A stretch of DNA of 64,000 nt. Source: Roseobacter sp. MH60115 (lineage in GTDB: Bacteria > Pseudomonadota > Alphaproteobacteria > Rhodobacterales > Rhodobacteraceae). The stretch lies in assembly GCF_015644665.1 (NCBI RefSeq), contig NZ_JADOBQ010000002.1, forward strand, positions 890,931 to 954,930, in the 5' to 3' direction. The position numbers were made by a program, and so were the translations under genes. The notes beneath the pieces are model-generated. The model saw only the letters and a list, made by a program, of their open reading frames with translations. It was not told the origin of the DNA and made no database searches. Positions 9,167 to 18,882 of the stretch are shown here, one piece after another; the stretch's first letter is position 1, and every line of letters starts with the position of its first letter.

Positions 9167-9475
9167 ATGACACGTTTCAATCTTTATTTGGTGGGCCTTG
9201 CCGCGCTTGCGGTGGCCGGGTGCAGTGAACTTGGTTCTGATAAGGCTTTTGATCGCGGGCCCGATTCCAAGGACCTGCTGGATCTGCAGGCAGGCATCTG
9301 GGTCGATCCCAACGGCTGTGATCACTGGATCATCGACGACGGGATCGAAGGCTATCTCTCCGCCCGGCTTGATCGTAACACCGGCAAACCCGTGTGCTCC
9401 GGCGTTGCTGCCCCAACCCAGACCGTGGGCGATTTCAAACGCGGCGGCACAGAGATCATCGGCGATCCCTTCTAA
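9167..9475 (+). CDS. small lipoprotein sharing the WVDP cysteine module
   Basis: 102 residues. A lipoprotein signal peptide ends in the lipobox LAVAGC (Cys19). After a short linker, residues 44-77 hold the module seen in the preceding OmpA-like protein: IWVDPNGCDHW, DDGIEGY and GKPVC, with about 19 of 33 positions identical. The last 25 residues are polar. No known domain was recognised. The 12-base gap to the OmpA gene indicates one operon; the protein should be anchored to the outer or inner membrane from the periplasmic side. Confidence 0.75.
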   Translation: MTRFNLYLVGLAALAVAGCSELGSDKAFDRGPDSKDLLDLQAGIWVDPNGCDHWIIDDGIEGYLSARLDRNTGKPVCSGVAAPTQTVGDFKRGGTEIIGDPF

Positions 9476-9626
9476 GGCCGGATTGGTTTTCACATTGCGG
9501 GCATGGGCGGTATTTCCCCGCGCATGTCCTTTTTTGTTTCAAACATGTGAATTCCATGTAGTTGCGCTTGCACCTGCCGCGCGGAATTGGCACCGTCAGG
9601 CATAGTTTAATCCTGAGGAACAGCGA

Positions 9627-10643
9627 TTGGCCGCCAGCGACCAGAGCCCGACAGACACAACAACCGCAGCGCCCGGTGGCACGGTTGAATTCCCGGACAA
9701 CAGACTTCTGATCGATCTATGTGGTGCCTATGACGCCAATCTGGCGTTGATCGAGAAGGCGCTCGGGGTTCAGATCGTGCGGCGCGGCAATCAATTGGCC
9801 GTCGTCGGTGAGGCGGACGCCCAAACCGATGCGATGCGGGTCTTGCATGCGCTCTATGCGCGGCTGGAGAGTGGGCGCGCGGTGGAGCCGGGCGATGTGG
9901 ACCGCGAATTGCGCATGGGCCCCTTTGAGGAGGCAACCGGCGTTCAGGACGGCGATCAGATGGAAATGCCCATCGGCAGCCGTGTCGAGATCCAGACCCG
10001 CAAAAAGCGTGTCGAACCCCGCACGGATGCGCAGAAAGCCTATGTGCAATCGCTGTTCGACAATGAGCTGGCCTTTGGCATCGGCCCTGCAGGCACCGGT
10101 AAAACCTATCTGGCAGTGGCGGTCGGCGTGTCGATGTTCATCTCCGGCCATGTGGACAAGATCATCCTGTCCCGTCCGGCCGTGGAAGCGGGCGAGCGTC
10201 TGGGCTTTCTGCCGGGGGACATGAAAGACAAGGTCGATCCCTATATGCAGCCGCTCTACGATGCGCTGGGGGATTTCCTGCCGGGCAAGCAACTGGCCAA
10301 GCTGATCGAGGAAAAGCAGATCGAGATCGCGCCGCTGGCCTTTATGCGGGGGCGCACGCTCAGCAACGCTTTTGTCGTGCTGGACGAGGCGCAGAATGCG
10401 ACGTCGATGCAGATGAAGATGTTCCTCACCCGTCTCGGCGAAGGCTCGCGCATGGTGATCACCGGTGACCGGACCCAGATCGACCTGCCGCGCGGTGTTT
10501 CGTCAGGGCTGGCAGATGCGGAACGGCTGCTGAAAACCATTCCCAAGATCAGCTTCAACTATTTCACCTCCAAGGACGTGGTACGCCACCCGCTGGTCGC
10601 CGCCATCATCGAAGCCTACGAGGCGGAGACACCGCCCGCGTGA
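9627..10643 (+). CDS. PhoH-like ATPase
   Basis: 338 residues. The PhoH core has Walker A GPAGTGKT (residues 153-160) and Walker B FVVLDEAQN, followed by the GDRTQIDLP sensor segment. An N-terminal ~110 residue domain of the KH-like type typical of YbeZ precedes it. TTG 9627 is the likely start, with AGGA about nine bases upstream. It heads the conserved phoH-ybeY-corC-lnt cluster. YbeZ works with YbeY in ribosome quality control and 16S rRNA maturation, so that is the likely role. Confidence 0.92.
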   Translation: MAASDQSPTDTTTAAPGGTVEFPDNRLLIDLCGAYDANLALIEKALGVQIVRRGNQLAVVGEADAQTDAMRVLHALYARLESGRAVEPGDVDRELRMGPFEEATGVQDGDQMEMPIGSRVEIQTRKKRVEPRTDAQKAYVQSLFDNELAFGIGPAGTGKTYLAVAVGVSMFISGHVDKIILSRPAVEAGERLGFLPGDMKDKVDPYMQPLYDALGDFLPGKQLAKLIEEKQIEIAPLAFMRGRTLSNAFVVLDEAQNATSMQMKMFLTRLGEGSRMVITGDRTQIDLPRGVSSGLADAERLLKTIPKISFNYFTSKDVVRHPLVAAIIEAYEAETPPA

Positions 10644-10698
10644 GGGCCGGGTGGATGGCTGGGAGCCGAGGGGCGTGGTCCGGAACGGCGATGATCCG

Positions 10699-11196
10699 AT
10701 GATCGATATTCTGATCGATGACCCGCAATGGCAGGAGGTCCCGCTGGCGGACCTGGCCGAGCGTGCGATGGCGGAAACACTCCGCCACCTCGGGGTGCCG
10801 CCGGACCCCGTGAGCGTTTCGCTCCTGGCCTGCGATGATGCGCGCATCGCCGAATTGAACGGCGCATTCCGCGACAAACCGGGGCCTACAAATGTGCTGA
10901 GCTGGCCCACCGAGGACCTCACTGCCGAGGCCGCAGGCAAATCCCCGCTGATGCCCACACCTGATTTTGACGGCTCCATGGCGCTTGGCGATGTCGCGAT
11001 TGCCTATGAAACCTGCGGCCGCGAGGCCCGCGAATTCGGTAAATCACTGGACGATCACGTCACCCATCTGCTTGTTCACGGAATTTTGCATCTTTTCGGC
11101 TATGACCATATCCGTGACCCGGATGCTACGCTGATGCAGGGGTTGGAAACCGAAATACTTGGCAAACTGGGTCTGGATGACCCATATAGGAGCTGA
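10699..11196 (+). CDS. ybeY: endoribonuclease YbeY
   Basis: 165 residues. The zinc-binding signature HGILHLFGYDH supplies His127, His131 and His137. YbeY is a metal-dependent RNase needed for 16S rRNA 3' maturation and 70S quality control. The frame is open from 10651, but the family N-terminus (MIDILIDDPQW) begins at 10699. It follows phoH by 55 bases and precedes corC, the usual order. Confidence 0.95.
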   Translation: MIDILIDDPQWQEVPLADLAERAMAETLRHLGVPPDPVSVSLLACDDARIAELNGAFRDKPGPTNVLSWPTEDLTAEAAGKSPLMPTPDFDGSMALGDVAIAYETCGREAREFGKSLDDHVTHLLVHGILHLFGYDHIRDPDATLMQGLETEILGKLGLDDPYRS

Positions 11197-11233
11197 TCGG
11201 TCCACGTGCCGAGCCATTCTAGAACAGGACCCA

Positions 11234-12130
11234 ATGGGCGACAACGACGGACAATCTGACGCAGCGCACCGCGCGCATGTCGAAACAGACACCTCTCCAG
11301 AACCGGAACCTTCCAGGCAAGGCGGCTTTTTCAGCCGCGTGATCGAAGCGCTGAGCCCGACGGACGACGCCGAGGCGGTCCCTGTCCTGCAGGCACCTCA
11401 GGCACGGCCACAGACCCACGGCATGATGAACCTGCGGCGGATGCGGGTGGAAGACGTTTCGGTCCCCAAGGCCGATATCACTGCCATTCCAACAACCGCC
11501 ACGCTGGATGAGGTGGTGGCGATCTTCAAGGACAGCGGGTTGACCCGTCTGCCCGCCTATGAGGGCACGCTGGATACGCCCATCGGCCTGTTGCACCTCA
11601 AGGATCTCGCCCTGACGCATGGGTTCAACGGCGACAGCCACAATTTCGACCTGCGCGCCATGTTGCGCCCGTTGCTCTTTGTGCCGCCCTCCATGACCAT
11701 CGGCGTGCTGCTGACCAAGATGCAGGCAGAGCGGCGCCATATGGCGCTTGTGATCGATGAATATGGCGGTGTCGACGGGCTGGTGACCATCGAGGATTTG
11801 ATCGAGCAGGTGATCGGCGAGATCGAAGACGAACACGATGTCGACGAAGGGCTGTACTGGACCAAGGAAAAGCCCGGGTGCTATCTGGCTCTGGCCAAAA
11901 CACCGCTGGAGGATTTCGAGGCGGAGATCGGGCAATCGCTGACCGATCACGATGAGGTCGACGAAGAAGAGATCGATACGCTCGGCGGGCTGGTCTTTAT
12001 GCTGTCTGGCCGCGTGCCTGCACGAGGCGAGGTTGTCATCCACCCCGATGGGCCTGAATTCGAGGTGATCGATGCCGATCCGCGGCGCATCAAACGCCTG
12101 CGGGTACGCGCAGATACACGTGGACACTGA
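11234..12130 (+). CDS. CBS-pair and CorC_HlyC domain protein (hemolysin/CorC family)
   Basis: 298 residues. An acidic N-terminal ~60 residues precedes a CBS pair (VSVPKADITAIP to DEYGGVDGLVTIEDLIEQVIG), then a CorC_HlyC transporter-associated domain containing the EEIDTLGGLVF motif. There are no membrane segments, as in E. coli CorC/YbeX. The protein is linked to magnesium/cobalt handling and ribosome homeostasis. ATG 11234 is preferred over the more upstream frame opening at 11159, which overlaps ybeY. Its stop overlaps the lnt start by one base. Confidence 0.9.
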   Translation: MGDNDGQSDAAHRAHVETDTSPEPEPSRQGGFFSRVIEALSPTDDAEAVPVLQAPQARPQTHGMMNLRRMRVEDVSVPKADITAIPTTATLDEVVAIFKDSGLTRLPAYEGTLDTPIGLLHLKDLALTHGFNGDSHNFDLRAMLRPLLFVPPSMTIGVLLTKMQAERRHMALVIDEYGGVDGLVTIEDLIEQVIGEIEDEHDVDEGLYWTKEKPGCYLALAKTPLEDFEAEIGQSLTDHDEVDEEEIDTLGGLVFMLSGRVPARGEVVIHPDGPEFEVIDADPRRIKRLRVRADTRGH

Positions 12131-13665
12131 TGACGCGGGCTGGCTCCCGGCCCGGTAAACCCTGGGGGTGGTACACGCGGCTGCCGCGCGTGGCGCGCGC
12201 TGCGATTGCTGGTTTTGTGGGGGCCTTGGGGGCTCTCGGGCAGGCGCCCTATGATCAGCCGCTGATCATGCTGCTGGCTTTCTCATTGGCATTCTTGATG
12301 CTCCGGCGGCAAAAGCGTGCCCGTGACGCAGCGCTCGTGGGGTGGTGCTTCGGGATCGGCTATTTCTGCGTTGCGTTGATCTGGATATTGCAGCCGTTTC
12401 AGATCGACCCCGACAAGCACGCCTGGATGGCGCCTTTTGCCCTGCTCTTCATGAGCACCGGGCTTGCGCTCTTTTGGGGTGCGGCGTTCTGGGCGGCCCG
12501 CCTTTTGTCCAATCGGACATGGCCCCTGATCCTCACGTGGACGGCTGCGGAAGTGTTGCGCGCCTATGTGCTCACGGGGTTTCCCTGGGCCAATCCGGCA
12601 CAGGCCCTGGTGAATGGGGCCGCCGGGCAGGGTCTGGCCTGGGTCGGTCCGCATGGGATCACACTGTGGTTGATGTCGCTGGCCTGGGCCTTGTCCTTTC
12701 CCGCCATCTATCGTCGTCGTCACGTCATGCGCCTGGGACAGGCCGCTCTGTTGGTCAGCGTTGCGGCCCTGTTCTATCTAAGGCCCTCGGCGCCGGAGGC
12801 ACCGCTGACACCTCATTGGGTTCGGCTGGTGCAGCCCAATGCGGAACAGCACCTCAAATGGCATCCCGATCATGCGCGCGGGTTCTTTGATCGGCAACTG
12901 GCGCTGACTGCGGCGCCGCCGGAAACGGCTGCTGCGGCACCCGATCTTACGATCTGGCCGGAAACGGCAATCCCCTGGGTGCATCCGGATGCGGAGGCCG
13001 CGCTTGAGATGATCTCCACCGCTGCGCAGGGCAAGCCGGTCGCGCTTGGTCTGTTGCGTCGGCAGGGTGGGGGGCTGCTCAACAGCATGGTGGTTCTCGA
13101 CGCTACCGGACAAGCAACGCAGATCTATGACAAGCACCACCTTGTCCCTTTCGGTGAATATATTCCGCTGTCCAGCGTCGCGGAACGGTTCGGGTTGACC
13201 GGAATGGCGCAGATCTCCGCAACCGGATTTGCGCGCGGACCGGGGGCGCAGACGCTGGATTTTGGCGCGCTTGGGCGCGGTCTGCCATTGATCTGCTACG
13301 AGGCCGTGTTTGCCCATGATGTGAACGCCGCCCCCGAACGCCCCGATTTCATCATACAGATCACCAATGATGCGTGGTTTGGCCGGGATGTCGGGCCGCA
13401 ACAGCATCTTGCACAGGCGCGCATGCGGGCGATCGAACAGGGGCTGCCGCTGATGCGCGCGGCCAATACCGGGATCTCGGCCATGATCGACCCCCACGGC
13501 CGCGTTCTTGCCAGCTTGCCGATGGGGGTTTCGGGCTTTCTTGATGTGCAACTGCCGGCACCGCTGGAGCCCACACTTTACAGTCGCACAGGCGATGGCC
13601 CGCTTGCCCTTCTGTTGCTCATTGGGCTCGTCGGCGCCGCCATCCGCCGTGCTGCGTCGAAATAG
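12130..13665 (+). CDS. lnt: apolipoprotein N-acyltransferase
   Basis: 511 residues. Several N-terminal membrane helices (residues ~15-215) precede a nitrilase-type catalytic domain. The Glu-Lys-Cys triad is visible at about Glu278 (WPETAIPW), Lys335 (YDKHHLVPFGEY) and Cys389 (LICYEAVF). Lnt adds the third acyl chain to lipoproteins at the periplasmic face of the inner membrane. A final helix near residues 487-505 closes the protein. It is translationally coupled to corC (TGATG) and ends the phoH-ybeY-corC-lnt run. Confidence 0.95.
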   Translation: MTRAGSRPGKPWGWYTRLPRVARAAIAGFVGALGALGQAPYDQPLIMLLAFSLAFLMLRRQKRARDAALVGWCFGIGYFCVALIWILQPFQIDPDKHAWMAPFALLFMSTGLALFWGAAFWAARLLSNRTWPLILTWTAAEVLRAYVLTGFPWANPAQALVNGAAGQGLAWVGPHGITLWLMSLAWALSFPAIYRRRHVMRLGQAALLVSVAALFYLRPSAPEAPLTPHWVRLVQPNAEQHLKWHPDHARGFFDRQLALTAAPPETAAAAPDLTIWPETAIPWVHPDAEAALEMISTAAQGKPVALGLLRRQGGGLLNSMVVLDATGQATQIYDKHHLVPFGEYIPLSSVAERFGLTGMAQISATGFARGPGAQTLDFGALGRGLPLICYEAVFAHDVNAAPERPDFIIQITNDAWFGRDVGPQQHLAQARMRAIEQGLPLMRAANTGISAMIDPHGRVLASLPMGVSGFLDVQLPAPLEPTLYSRTGDGPLALLLLIGLVGAAIRRAASK

Positions 13666-13668
13666 CAA

Positions 13669-13697
13669 TTGACGGTGCTTATCAGGCCACGTAAGCA
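13669..13697 (+). promoter_or_regulatory. candidate metK promoter
   Basis: TTGACG at 13669-13674 and TAAGCA at 13692-13697 are separated by 17 bases. The -35 is good and the -10 weak. Transcription would start near 13704, directly before the riboswitch aptamer, which is the main reason to believe it. Confidence 0.4.
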
Positions 13698-13707
13698 CGC
13701 GCGACGC

Positions 13708-13753
13708 ATGCCACAACGGCTTCCTGACGTGGCGTGAAATTTTCAGTGGAGCA
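13708..13753 (+). ncRNA. SAM/SAH riboswitch upstream of metK
   Basis: The segment contains the conserved core CACAACGGCTTCCTG, then a CGTG closing strand, and finally TGGAGCA at 13747-13753. GCCAC (13710-13714) pairs with GTGGC (13729-13733) as P1, and GCTTCC can pair with GGAGC to form the pseudoknot. GGAG (13748-13751) is also the ribosome site of metK, six bases before the ATG, so ligand binding would hide it. This matches the SAM/SAH aptamer known from Rhodobacterales metK leaders and implies translational feedback by S-adenosylmethionine. Confidence 0.9.
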
Positions 13754-13757
13754 CTAC

Positions 13758-14939
13758 ATGTCCCGTAAAAATTATGTTTTCACTTCGGAATCCGTTTCCG
13801 AGGGTCACCCCGATAAAGTCTGCGACCGGATTTCCGATGCTGTTCTGGACGCCTTTCTCGCCGCCGAGCCAGAAGCACGCGTTGCCGCCGAGACATTTGC
13901 CACCACGAACCGCGTTGTGATCGGTGGCGAAGTCGGGTTGTCAGACAAGGACGCGTTGAAAGACTACATGGGCCGGATCGAGGAGATCGCGCGTGCCTGT
14001 ATCAAGGATATCGGGTACGAGCAGGACAAGTTTCACCACGCAACCTGCGAAGTGACCAATCTGCTGCATGAGCAATCCGCCCATATTGCGCAGGGTGTTG
14101 ATGCCAGCGGCAACAAGGATGAGGGCGCAGGCGACCAGGGTATCATGTTCGGTTTCGCCACCAATGAGACGCCGGAGTTGATGCCCGCACCGATCCACTA
14201 CGCCCATGCCGTTTTGCGTCGCCTGGCCGAAGTGCGCAAGGACGGCACCGAACCAACTCTGCGTCCGGATGCCAAGAGCCAGCTGTCAGTGCGCTATGAA
14301 GACGGTCGCCCGGTGGGGGTGACCTCTATCGTGCTCTCCACGCAGCATGCGGATGAAAGCCAGACCTCCGAGGATATCCGCGCGATTGTTGAACCCTATA
14401 TCCGTGAGGTTCTGCCGCAGGGGTGGATCACCGACGCAACCGAATGGTGGGTGAACCCCACCGGCACCTTCGTGATCGGCGGCCCGGACGGGGACGCGGG
14501 CCTGACGGGCCGCAAGATCATCGTGGACACCTACGGCGGCGCAGCGCCACATGGCGGCGGCGCGTTTTCGGGCAAGGATCCGACCAAGGTGGACCGCTCG
14601 GCGGCCTATGTCGCGCGCTATCTGGCAAAGAACGTCGTCGCTTCCGGCATGGCCGAGAAATGCACGATCCAGCTGAGCTATGCGATCGGGGTCAGCAAGC
14701 CGCTGTCGATCTACTGCGATACCTTCGGCACGGGGCAAGTGGATGACGCGGCGATTGAAACCGCAATTGGGCAGACCATCGATCTGACGCCGCGTGGCAT
14801 TCGCGAACATCTGCAGCTCAACCGTCCGATCTACGCGCGCACCGCGGCTTATGGTCACTTTGGCCGAACGCCAGACGCGGATGGTGGGTTCAGCTGGGAA
14901 AAGACCGACCTGGTGGACGCGCTGAAGGCAGCGGTCTAA
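13758..14939 (+). CDS. metK: S-adenosylmethionine synthetase
   Basis: 393 residues. It makes SAM from methionine and ATP. Signatures seen are [14 protein letters not shown] (ATP-binding His17), the [12 protein letters not shown] motif and the glycine-rich [19 protein letters not shown] loop. The frame opens at GTG 13734, but that codon lies inside the riboswitch. GGAG six bases before ATG 13758 and the family N-terminus ([18 protein letters not shown]) fix the start. The gene ends the lnt-metK stretch and converges on the response regulator. Confidence 0.97.
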   Translation: MSRKNYVFTSESVSEGHPDKVCDRISDAVLDAFLAAEPEARVAAETFATTNRVVIGGEVGLSDKDALKDYMGRIEEIARACIKDIGYEQDKFHHATCEVTNLLHEQSAHIAQGVDASGNKDEGAGDQGIMFGFATNETPELMPAPIHYAHAVLRRLAEVRKDGTEPTLRPDAKSQLSVRYEDGRPVGVTSIVLSTQHADESQTSEDIRAIVEPYIREVLPQGWITDATEWWVNPTGTFVIGGPDGDAGLTGRKIIVDTYGGAAPHGGGAFSGKDPTKVDRSAAYVARYLAKNVVASGMAEKCTIQLSYAIGVSKPLSIYCDTFGTGQVDDAAIETAIGQTIDLTPRGIREHLQLNRPIYARTAAYGHFGRTPDADGGFSWEKTDLVDALKAAV

Positions 14940-15034
14940 ACGCCGCGTTTGTGTTAATCGTATCCCGTGTCTCGTCCGTCAGGTGAGGCACGCAGCGCCC
15001 GTGGTCTGACTGAAATCCGGGCAGATGCAGGCGC

Positions 15035-15916
15035 TCAATGCTTGCCGAACAGGCTCGGGCGCGGTTTCTTCCCGGGTATGTTTGCTCCGGTGTCTCCCGC
15101 CTTTATACGTCGTGGTTGTGTTGCGGGCGATGCAGTCTCTGCGGTGGCTTGATCCGGGAAGTCATTGACGATCACGGGCGGTTGTGCCGTGCTGGGGTTG
15201 ACCGGGATCGACAGGGGCGCGTCCGACAGATCGGTGCCTTGATATTGCTCCAGGTCATCGAGGAATTCCCACAGCCGCATGCAGGAGTTTTCGATCCGGC
15301 CAAACCGCTCGCTTGCCTGTTCTTCGCTGAGACTGGGGGCTTCGCGCAGGTCCCGCAGTTGACGCATCAGACGGCTTAGAACCGGTTTGATCTCACTTGC
15401 GCATTCGGTCGAAAACCGCTCCAGCACCGCTTCGATCTGCTGACGTCTTACATCCTGGGTTTCGATCCCCACCGACAGGGATGATTTTTGCAGCGCATTG
15501 ATCGTGGCCTTCTTGAAGGACGCAGGCGACAGGTCATCCTTGATGATGTAGTCGCTGCACCCGCGTTTCAAAGCCTCGATCGCGACATCCGTCTGGCCGT
15601 CACCGGCCACCATGATCGTCGCGGCGTGACGGTTTTTGGTATCAAGGCGAATGGCGTCCAGCGCCATCAGACCGTTCCCGTCCGGCAGATTGTAATCGAC
15701 AAGGATCAGGTCGAATTTGTCACGCTGGAGCATCGTGCCCATGGATTCCAGCCGGTCGGCTTCCACCACATGGGTCTCGAATTCCAAGCCGCTGATCAGA
15801 CGCTTGAGCCGGGCGCGGTCAAATCTTTGGTCATCCACAACCAGAATGCTGGCCAGTTTGGGCAGTTTTGTGGTTTCAGGACGCACTCTGGCGTGAACTC
15901 TTCCAACCTTGGCCAC
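15035..15916 (-). CDS. response regulator with non-standard output region
   Basis: 293 residues with GTG start and AGGAG eight bases upstream. Residues 22-145 are a receiver domain with acidic pair Asp28/Asp29, phospho-acceptor Asp74 (VDYNLPDGNG) and Lys126. The conserved Thr/Ser before Ala104 is replaced by Val103. Residues ~160-235 are predicted helical (ERFSTECASEIKPVLSRL and following), without a recognisable DNA-binding or enzymatic domain. The last 55 residues are Pro/Thr-rich and basic, probably disordered. No histidine kinase is adjacent. The output is likely protein-protein interaction. Confidence 0.75.
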   Translation of the reverse strand: MAKVGRVHARVRPETTKLPKLASILVVDDQRFDRARLKRLISGLEFETHVVEADRLESMGTMLQRDKFDLILVDYNLPDGNGLMALDAIRLDTKNRHAATIMVAGDGQTDVAIEALKRGCSDYIIKDDLSPASFKKATINALQKSSLSVGIETQDVRRQQIEAVLERFSTECASEIKPVLSRLMRQLRDLREAPSLSEEQASERFGRIENSCMRLWEFLDDLEQYQGTDLSDAPLSIPVNPSTAQPPVIVNDFPDQATAETASPATQPRRIKAGDTGANIPGKKPRPSLFGKH

Positions 15917-16033
15917 GTACGTTCTCCTGCTGAGCAGAGGGAATGTAGCAGGGCTGTCTTAATTCTTGATGAAACCGTTAAAGCGCCGGGTCAGAGCGTT
16001 GCAGCCGTGCCCGGTCCGGGGTAGACGCCGCGC

Positions 16034-16735
16034 ATGACGCACCAAAACCGACCCCGCAGAAACTTCTATGGCCGCCTCAAGGGGAAATCCCTCAAGCAGT
16101 CGCAAAAGGGCTATCTGGAAGAAGATCTCGCCGCCTTGTCACCCGGTGCGATAAGTTGGGAGGACAATCCGGATCGGACGCCGATTGATCTGCAGCAGCT
16201 GTTTGACGGCAAGCCGGTCTGGCTGGAGATTGGGTTTGGCGGGGGTGAGCACATGGTGCATCAGGCCGCTCAAAATCCGCAGATCGGGCTGATCGGGGCA
16301 GAACCCTATATCAACGGTGTTGCCATGCTGTTGGGTAAAATCCGGCGGGCTGGCGTGTCAAACCTCGCCGTGCACCCTGGTGACGTGCGGGATCTCTTCG
16401 ATGTGCTGCCGGATCAATCCATCGAGCGCGCCTTCCTGCTCTATCCCGACCCCTGGCCGAAAACCCGGCACCACCGCCGCCGCTTTGTCACGCAGGAGCA
16501 TTTGGCGCCATTGGCGCGGGTGCTCAAGCCCGGGTCGATTTTCCGCGTTGCGACGGACATCGAGGACTACGTGCGCCAGACCCTGGAAGAGGTGCCGCGC
16601 CACGGCTTTGACTGGCTGGCCGAGCGCCCGCAGGATTGGCAGCAGCCTTGGGGGGATTGGCTCTCCACGCGCTATGAACAGAAAGCCCTGCGCGAAGGCC
16701 GTACGCCGCACTACCTGACTTTCCGCAAGCGCTAA
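16034..16735 (+). CDS. trmB: tRNA (guanine-N7-)-methyltransferase
   Basis: 233 residues. A Rossmann methyltransferase that makes m7G46 in tRNA. The SAM-binding segment WLEIGFGGGEHM and the TrmB signature FLLYPDPWPKTRHHRRRFV are clear. The N-terminal basic region (RPRRNFYGRLKGK) is typical of alphaproteobacterial TrmB. It stands alone between the response regulator and aroA. Confidence 0.95.
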   Translation: MTHQNRPRRNFYGRLKGKSLKQSQKGYLEEDLAALSPGAISWEDNPDRTPIDLQQLFDGKPVWLEIGFGGGEHMVHQAAQNPQIGLIGAEPYINGVAMLLGKIRRAGVSNLAVHPGDVRDLFDVLPDQSIERAFLLYPDPWPKTRHHRRRFVTQEHLAPLARVLKPGSIFRVATDIEDYVRQTLEEVPRHGFDWLAERPQDWQQPWGDWLSTRYEQKALREGRTPHYLTFRKR

Positions 16736-16817
16736 CAGTCCGGGCGGCTAAAGGGCTGGACCCGGACAGAGACAGCGGCTAAGTCTCGCGGAACCTCTGA
16801 CCGATACGAGAAGTCCC

Positions 16818-18170
16818 ATGTCCAGCCACGGCGCCTCCATCCCCATGACATCCCGCCCCTGCGGCCCGCTGAAGGGCGAAGCGCGGGTGCCGGGCGACAA
16901 GTCGATCTCGCACCGGTCGCTGATCCTCGGGGCGCTTTGCGTGGGCGAAACCGAGATCACCGGCCTGCTCGAAGGGCAGGACGTGCTGGACACGGCGAAG
17001 GCGATGCGGGCCTTTGGCGCCGAGGTCACCGATCACGGTGGCGGCAACTGGAGCGTCCATGGTGTCGGCGTCGGTGGCTTTGCCGAGCCTGAGCAGGTGA
17101 TTGATTGCGGGAACTCCGGCACCGGTGTGCGGCTGATCATGGGGGCCATGGCCACCTCGCCGATTGCTGCGACCTTTACCGGTGATGCGTCCCTGAACGG
17201 ACGGCCGATGGCGCGGGTGACCGACCCGCTGGCGCTTTTCGGCACGCAGGCCTTTGGCCGGGCAGGGGGGCGGTTGCCGATGACCATTCTGGGGGCTGCT
17301 GACCCGGTGCCTGTCACCTATACGGTGCCGGTTCCTTCGGCGCAGGTGAAATCGGCAGTGCTGCTGGCGGGGTTGAACGCGCCGGGTAAAACCGTGGTGA
17401 TCGAAGCTGAAGCCACGCGGGACCACACCGAACGTATGCTGAAAGGTTTCGGCGCCGAGATCACAGTAGAAGAGACCGACGAAGGCCGGGTGATCACCCT
17501 GACCGGCCAGCCGGAGCTCAAACCGCAAAAGATCGACGTGCCACGTGATCCATCCTCTGCCGCATTCCCTGTTTGCGCCGCACTCATCGTGCCGGGGTCG
17601 GATGTGCTGGTGCCCGGCATCGGGCTCAACCCGACGCGCGCAGGTCTCTATAACACGCTGCGCGAGATGGGCGCCGATCTGACCTATGAGAATGAACGCA
17701 CCGAAGGCGGCGAACCCGTCGCCGATCTGCGCGCGCGTTTCTCGCCTGAGATGAAAGGCATCGAGGTGCCACCCGAGCGCGCGGCCAGCATGATCGACGA
17801 ATACCCGGTCCTCTCTGTGGTGGCGGCTTTTGCGCAAGGCGAAACGGTGATGCGCGGCGTGAAAGAGCTGCGCGTCAAGGAAAGCGACCGGATTGATGCC
17901 ATGGCCGTGGGGCTGCGCGCCAATGGGATCACCGTGGACGAAGGGCCGGACTGGTGGACCGTGACGGGGCTTGGGCATGGCAATGTACCGGGCGGGGCCA
18001 CCAGCGCCAGCCATCTCGATCACCGGATCGCGATGTCCTTCCTGATCCTCGGCATGGCCGCACAGAAACCGGTGAGCGTGGATGACGGCGGCCCGATTGC
18101 CACCTCCTTCCCGATTTTCGAGCCGTTGATGTCCGAGCTGGGCGCGCATCTGGTGCGCGACAATGCATGA
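16818..18170 (+). CDS. aroA: 3-phosphoshikimate 1-carboxyvinyltransferase (EPSP synthase)
   Basis: 450 residues. It is the sixth step of the shikimate pathway and the glyphosate target. Seen are the N-terminal [13 protein letters not shown] substrate loop, NSGTGVRL and the C-terminal [11 protein letters not shown] motif. [12 protein letters not shown], with Ala before the Ser-Leu of this loop, looks like the class II (less glyphosate-sensitive) pattern of alphaproteobacteria, but that needs alignment. It overlaps cmk by 4 bases (ATGA). Confidence 0.95.
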   Translation: MSSHGASIPMTSRPCGPLKGEARVPGDKSISHRSLILGALCVGETEITGLLEGQDVLDTAKAMRAFGAEVTDHGGGNWSVHGVGVGGFAEPEQVIDCGNSGTGVRLIMGAMATSPIAATFTGDASLNGRPMARVTDPLALFGTQAFGRAGGRLPMTILGAADPVPVTYTVPVPSAQVKSAVLLAGLNAPGKTVVIEAEATRDHTERMLKGFGAEITVEETDEGRVITLTGQPELKPQKIDVPRDPSSAAFPVCAALIVPGSDVLVPGIGLNPTRAGLYNTLREMGADLTYENERTEGGEPVADLRARFSPEMKGIEVPPERAASMIDEYPVLSVVAAFAQGETVMRGVKELRVKESDRIDAMAVGLRANGITVDEGPDWWTVTGLGHGNVPGGATSASHLDHRIAMSFLILGMAAQKPVSVDDGGPIATSFPIFEPLMSELGAHLVRDNA

Positions 18171-18781
18171 GCGCGCCCTTCACCATAGCGATTGACGGGC
18201 CGGCAGCGGCGGGTAAGGGCACGATTTCCAAGGCTGTTGCCGCACATTTCGGTTTTGCGCATCTGGACACCGGGCTGCTCTACCGGGCCGTCGGGGCCAA
18301 GCTGTTGCTGGGTATGGACCCGGTGGTCGCGGCGCGAACATTGACGGCAGAAGATCTGCAAGGCGGTGATCTGCGCAGCCCGGAGGTGGCGCAGGCCGCC
18401 AGCAAGGTTGCGGTGATCGGCGAGGTGCGCGCGGCCCTGCTGGATTTCCAACGCAGCTTTGCCCGCCGGGCCGGCGGGGCGGTGCTGGATGGGCGCGACA
18501 TCGGTACGGTGATTTGCCCCAATGCAGAGGCCAAACTCTTTGTCACCGCGCGCGCCGAGGTCCGTGCCGACAGGCGCTTTGCCGAATTGAACGCAGCAGG
18601 TGCCGCTGTCAGCCGCGCACAGGTGCTGGCAGATGTGAAAGAACGTGACGCACGGGATCGGGAACGCGCGGCGGCACCGCTGATCCCGGCGCAGGACGCC
18701 GTGGAAATCGATACCTCCGATATGAGCATTGAGGACGCGATTGCGGCGGCAATCGCTGCCATCGAGGCGCGCAGATCCTGA
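18167..18781 (+). CDS. cmk: cytidylate kinase
   Basis: 204 residues. It phosphorylates CMP and dCMP. The P-loop is [11 protein letters not shown] near residue 11, the nucleotide-binding DTGLLYRA and DGRDIGTVI motifs are present, and the lid contains [10 protein letters not shown]. It is coupled to aroA. In relatives the next gene is rpsA; here three other genes intervene before rpsA at 21357. Confidence 0.95.
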   Translation: MSAPFTIAIDGPAAAGKGTISKAVAAHFGFAHLDTGLLYRAVGAKLLLGMDPVVAARTLTAEDLQGGDLRSPEVAQAASKVAVIGEVRAALLDFQRSFARRAGGAVLDGRDIGTVICPNAEAKLFVTARAEVRADRRFAELNAAGAAVSRAQVLADVKERDARDRERAAAPLIPAQDAVEIDTSDMSIEDAIAAAIAAIEARRS

Positions 18782-18882
18782 CCCCATACTGATTATTGCA
18801 GGGCGATCACCAAAGGGTGCTTGGTGTTTGAAGCGATCCGGGGCTAGCTTTGGCGATACAGATATCGCGAAAGGGCATTTTC

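Noticed and set aside
13734..13757. GTG start for metK upstream of the annotated ATG
   Set aside because: The extra 8 codons would be read through the riboswitch pseudoknot strand and are absent from the family N-terminus.
16738..16767. GTCCGGG/CCCGGAC inverted repeat after trmB as a terminator
   Set aside because: The loop is 16 bases and no T-tract follows; evidence too weak to list as a terminator.
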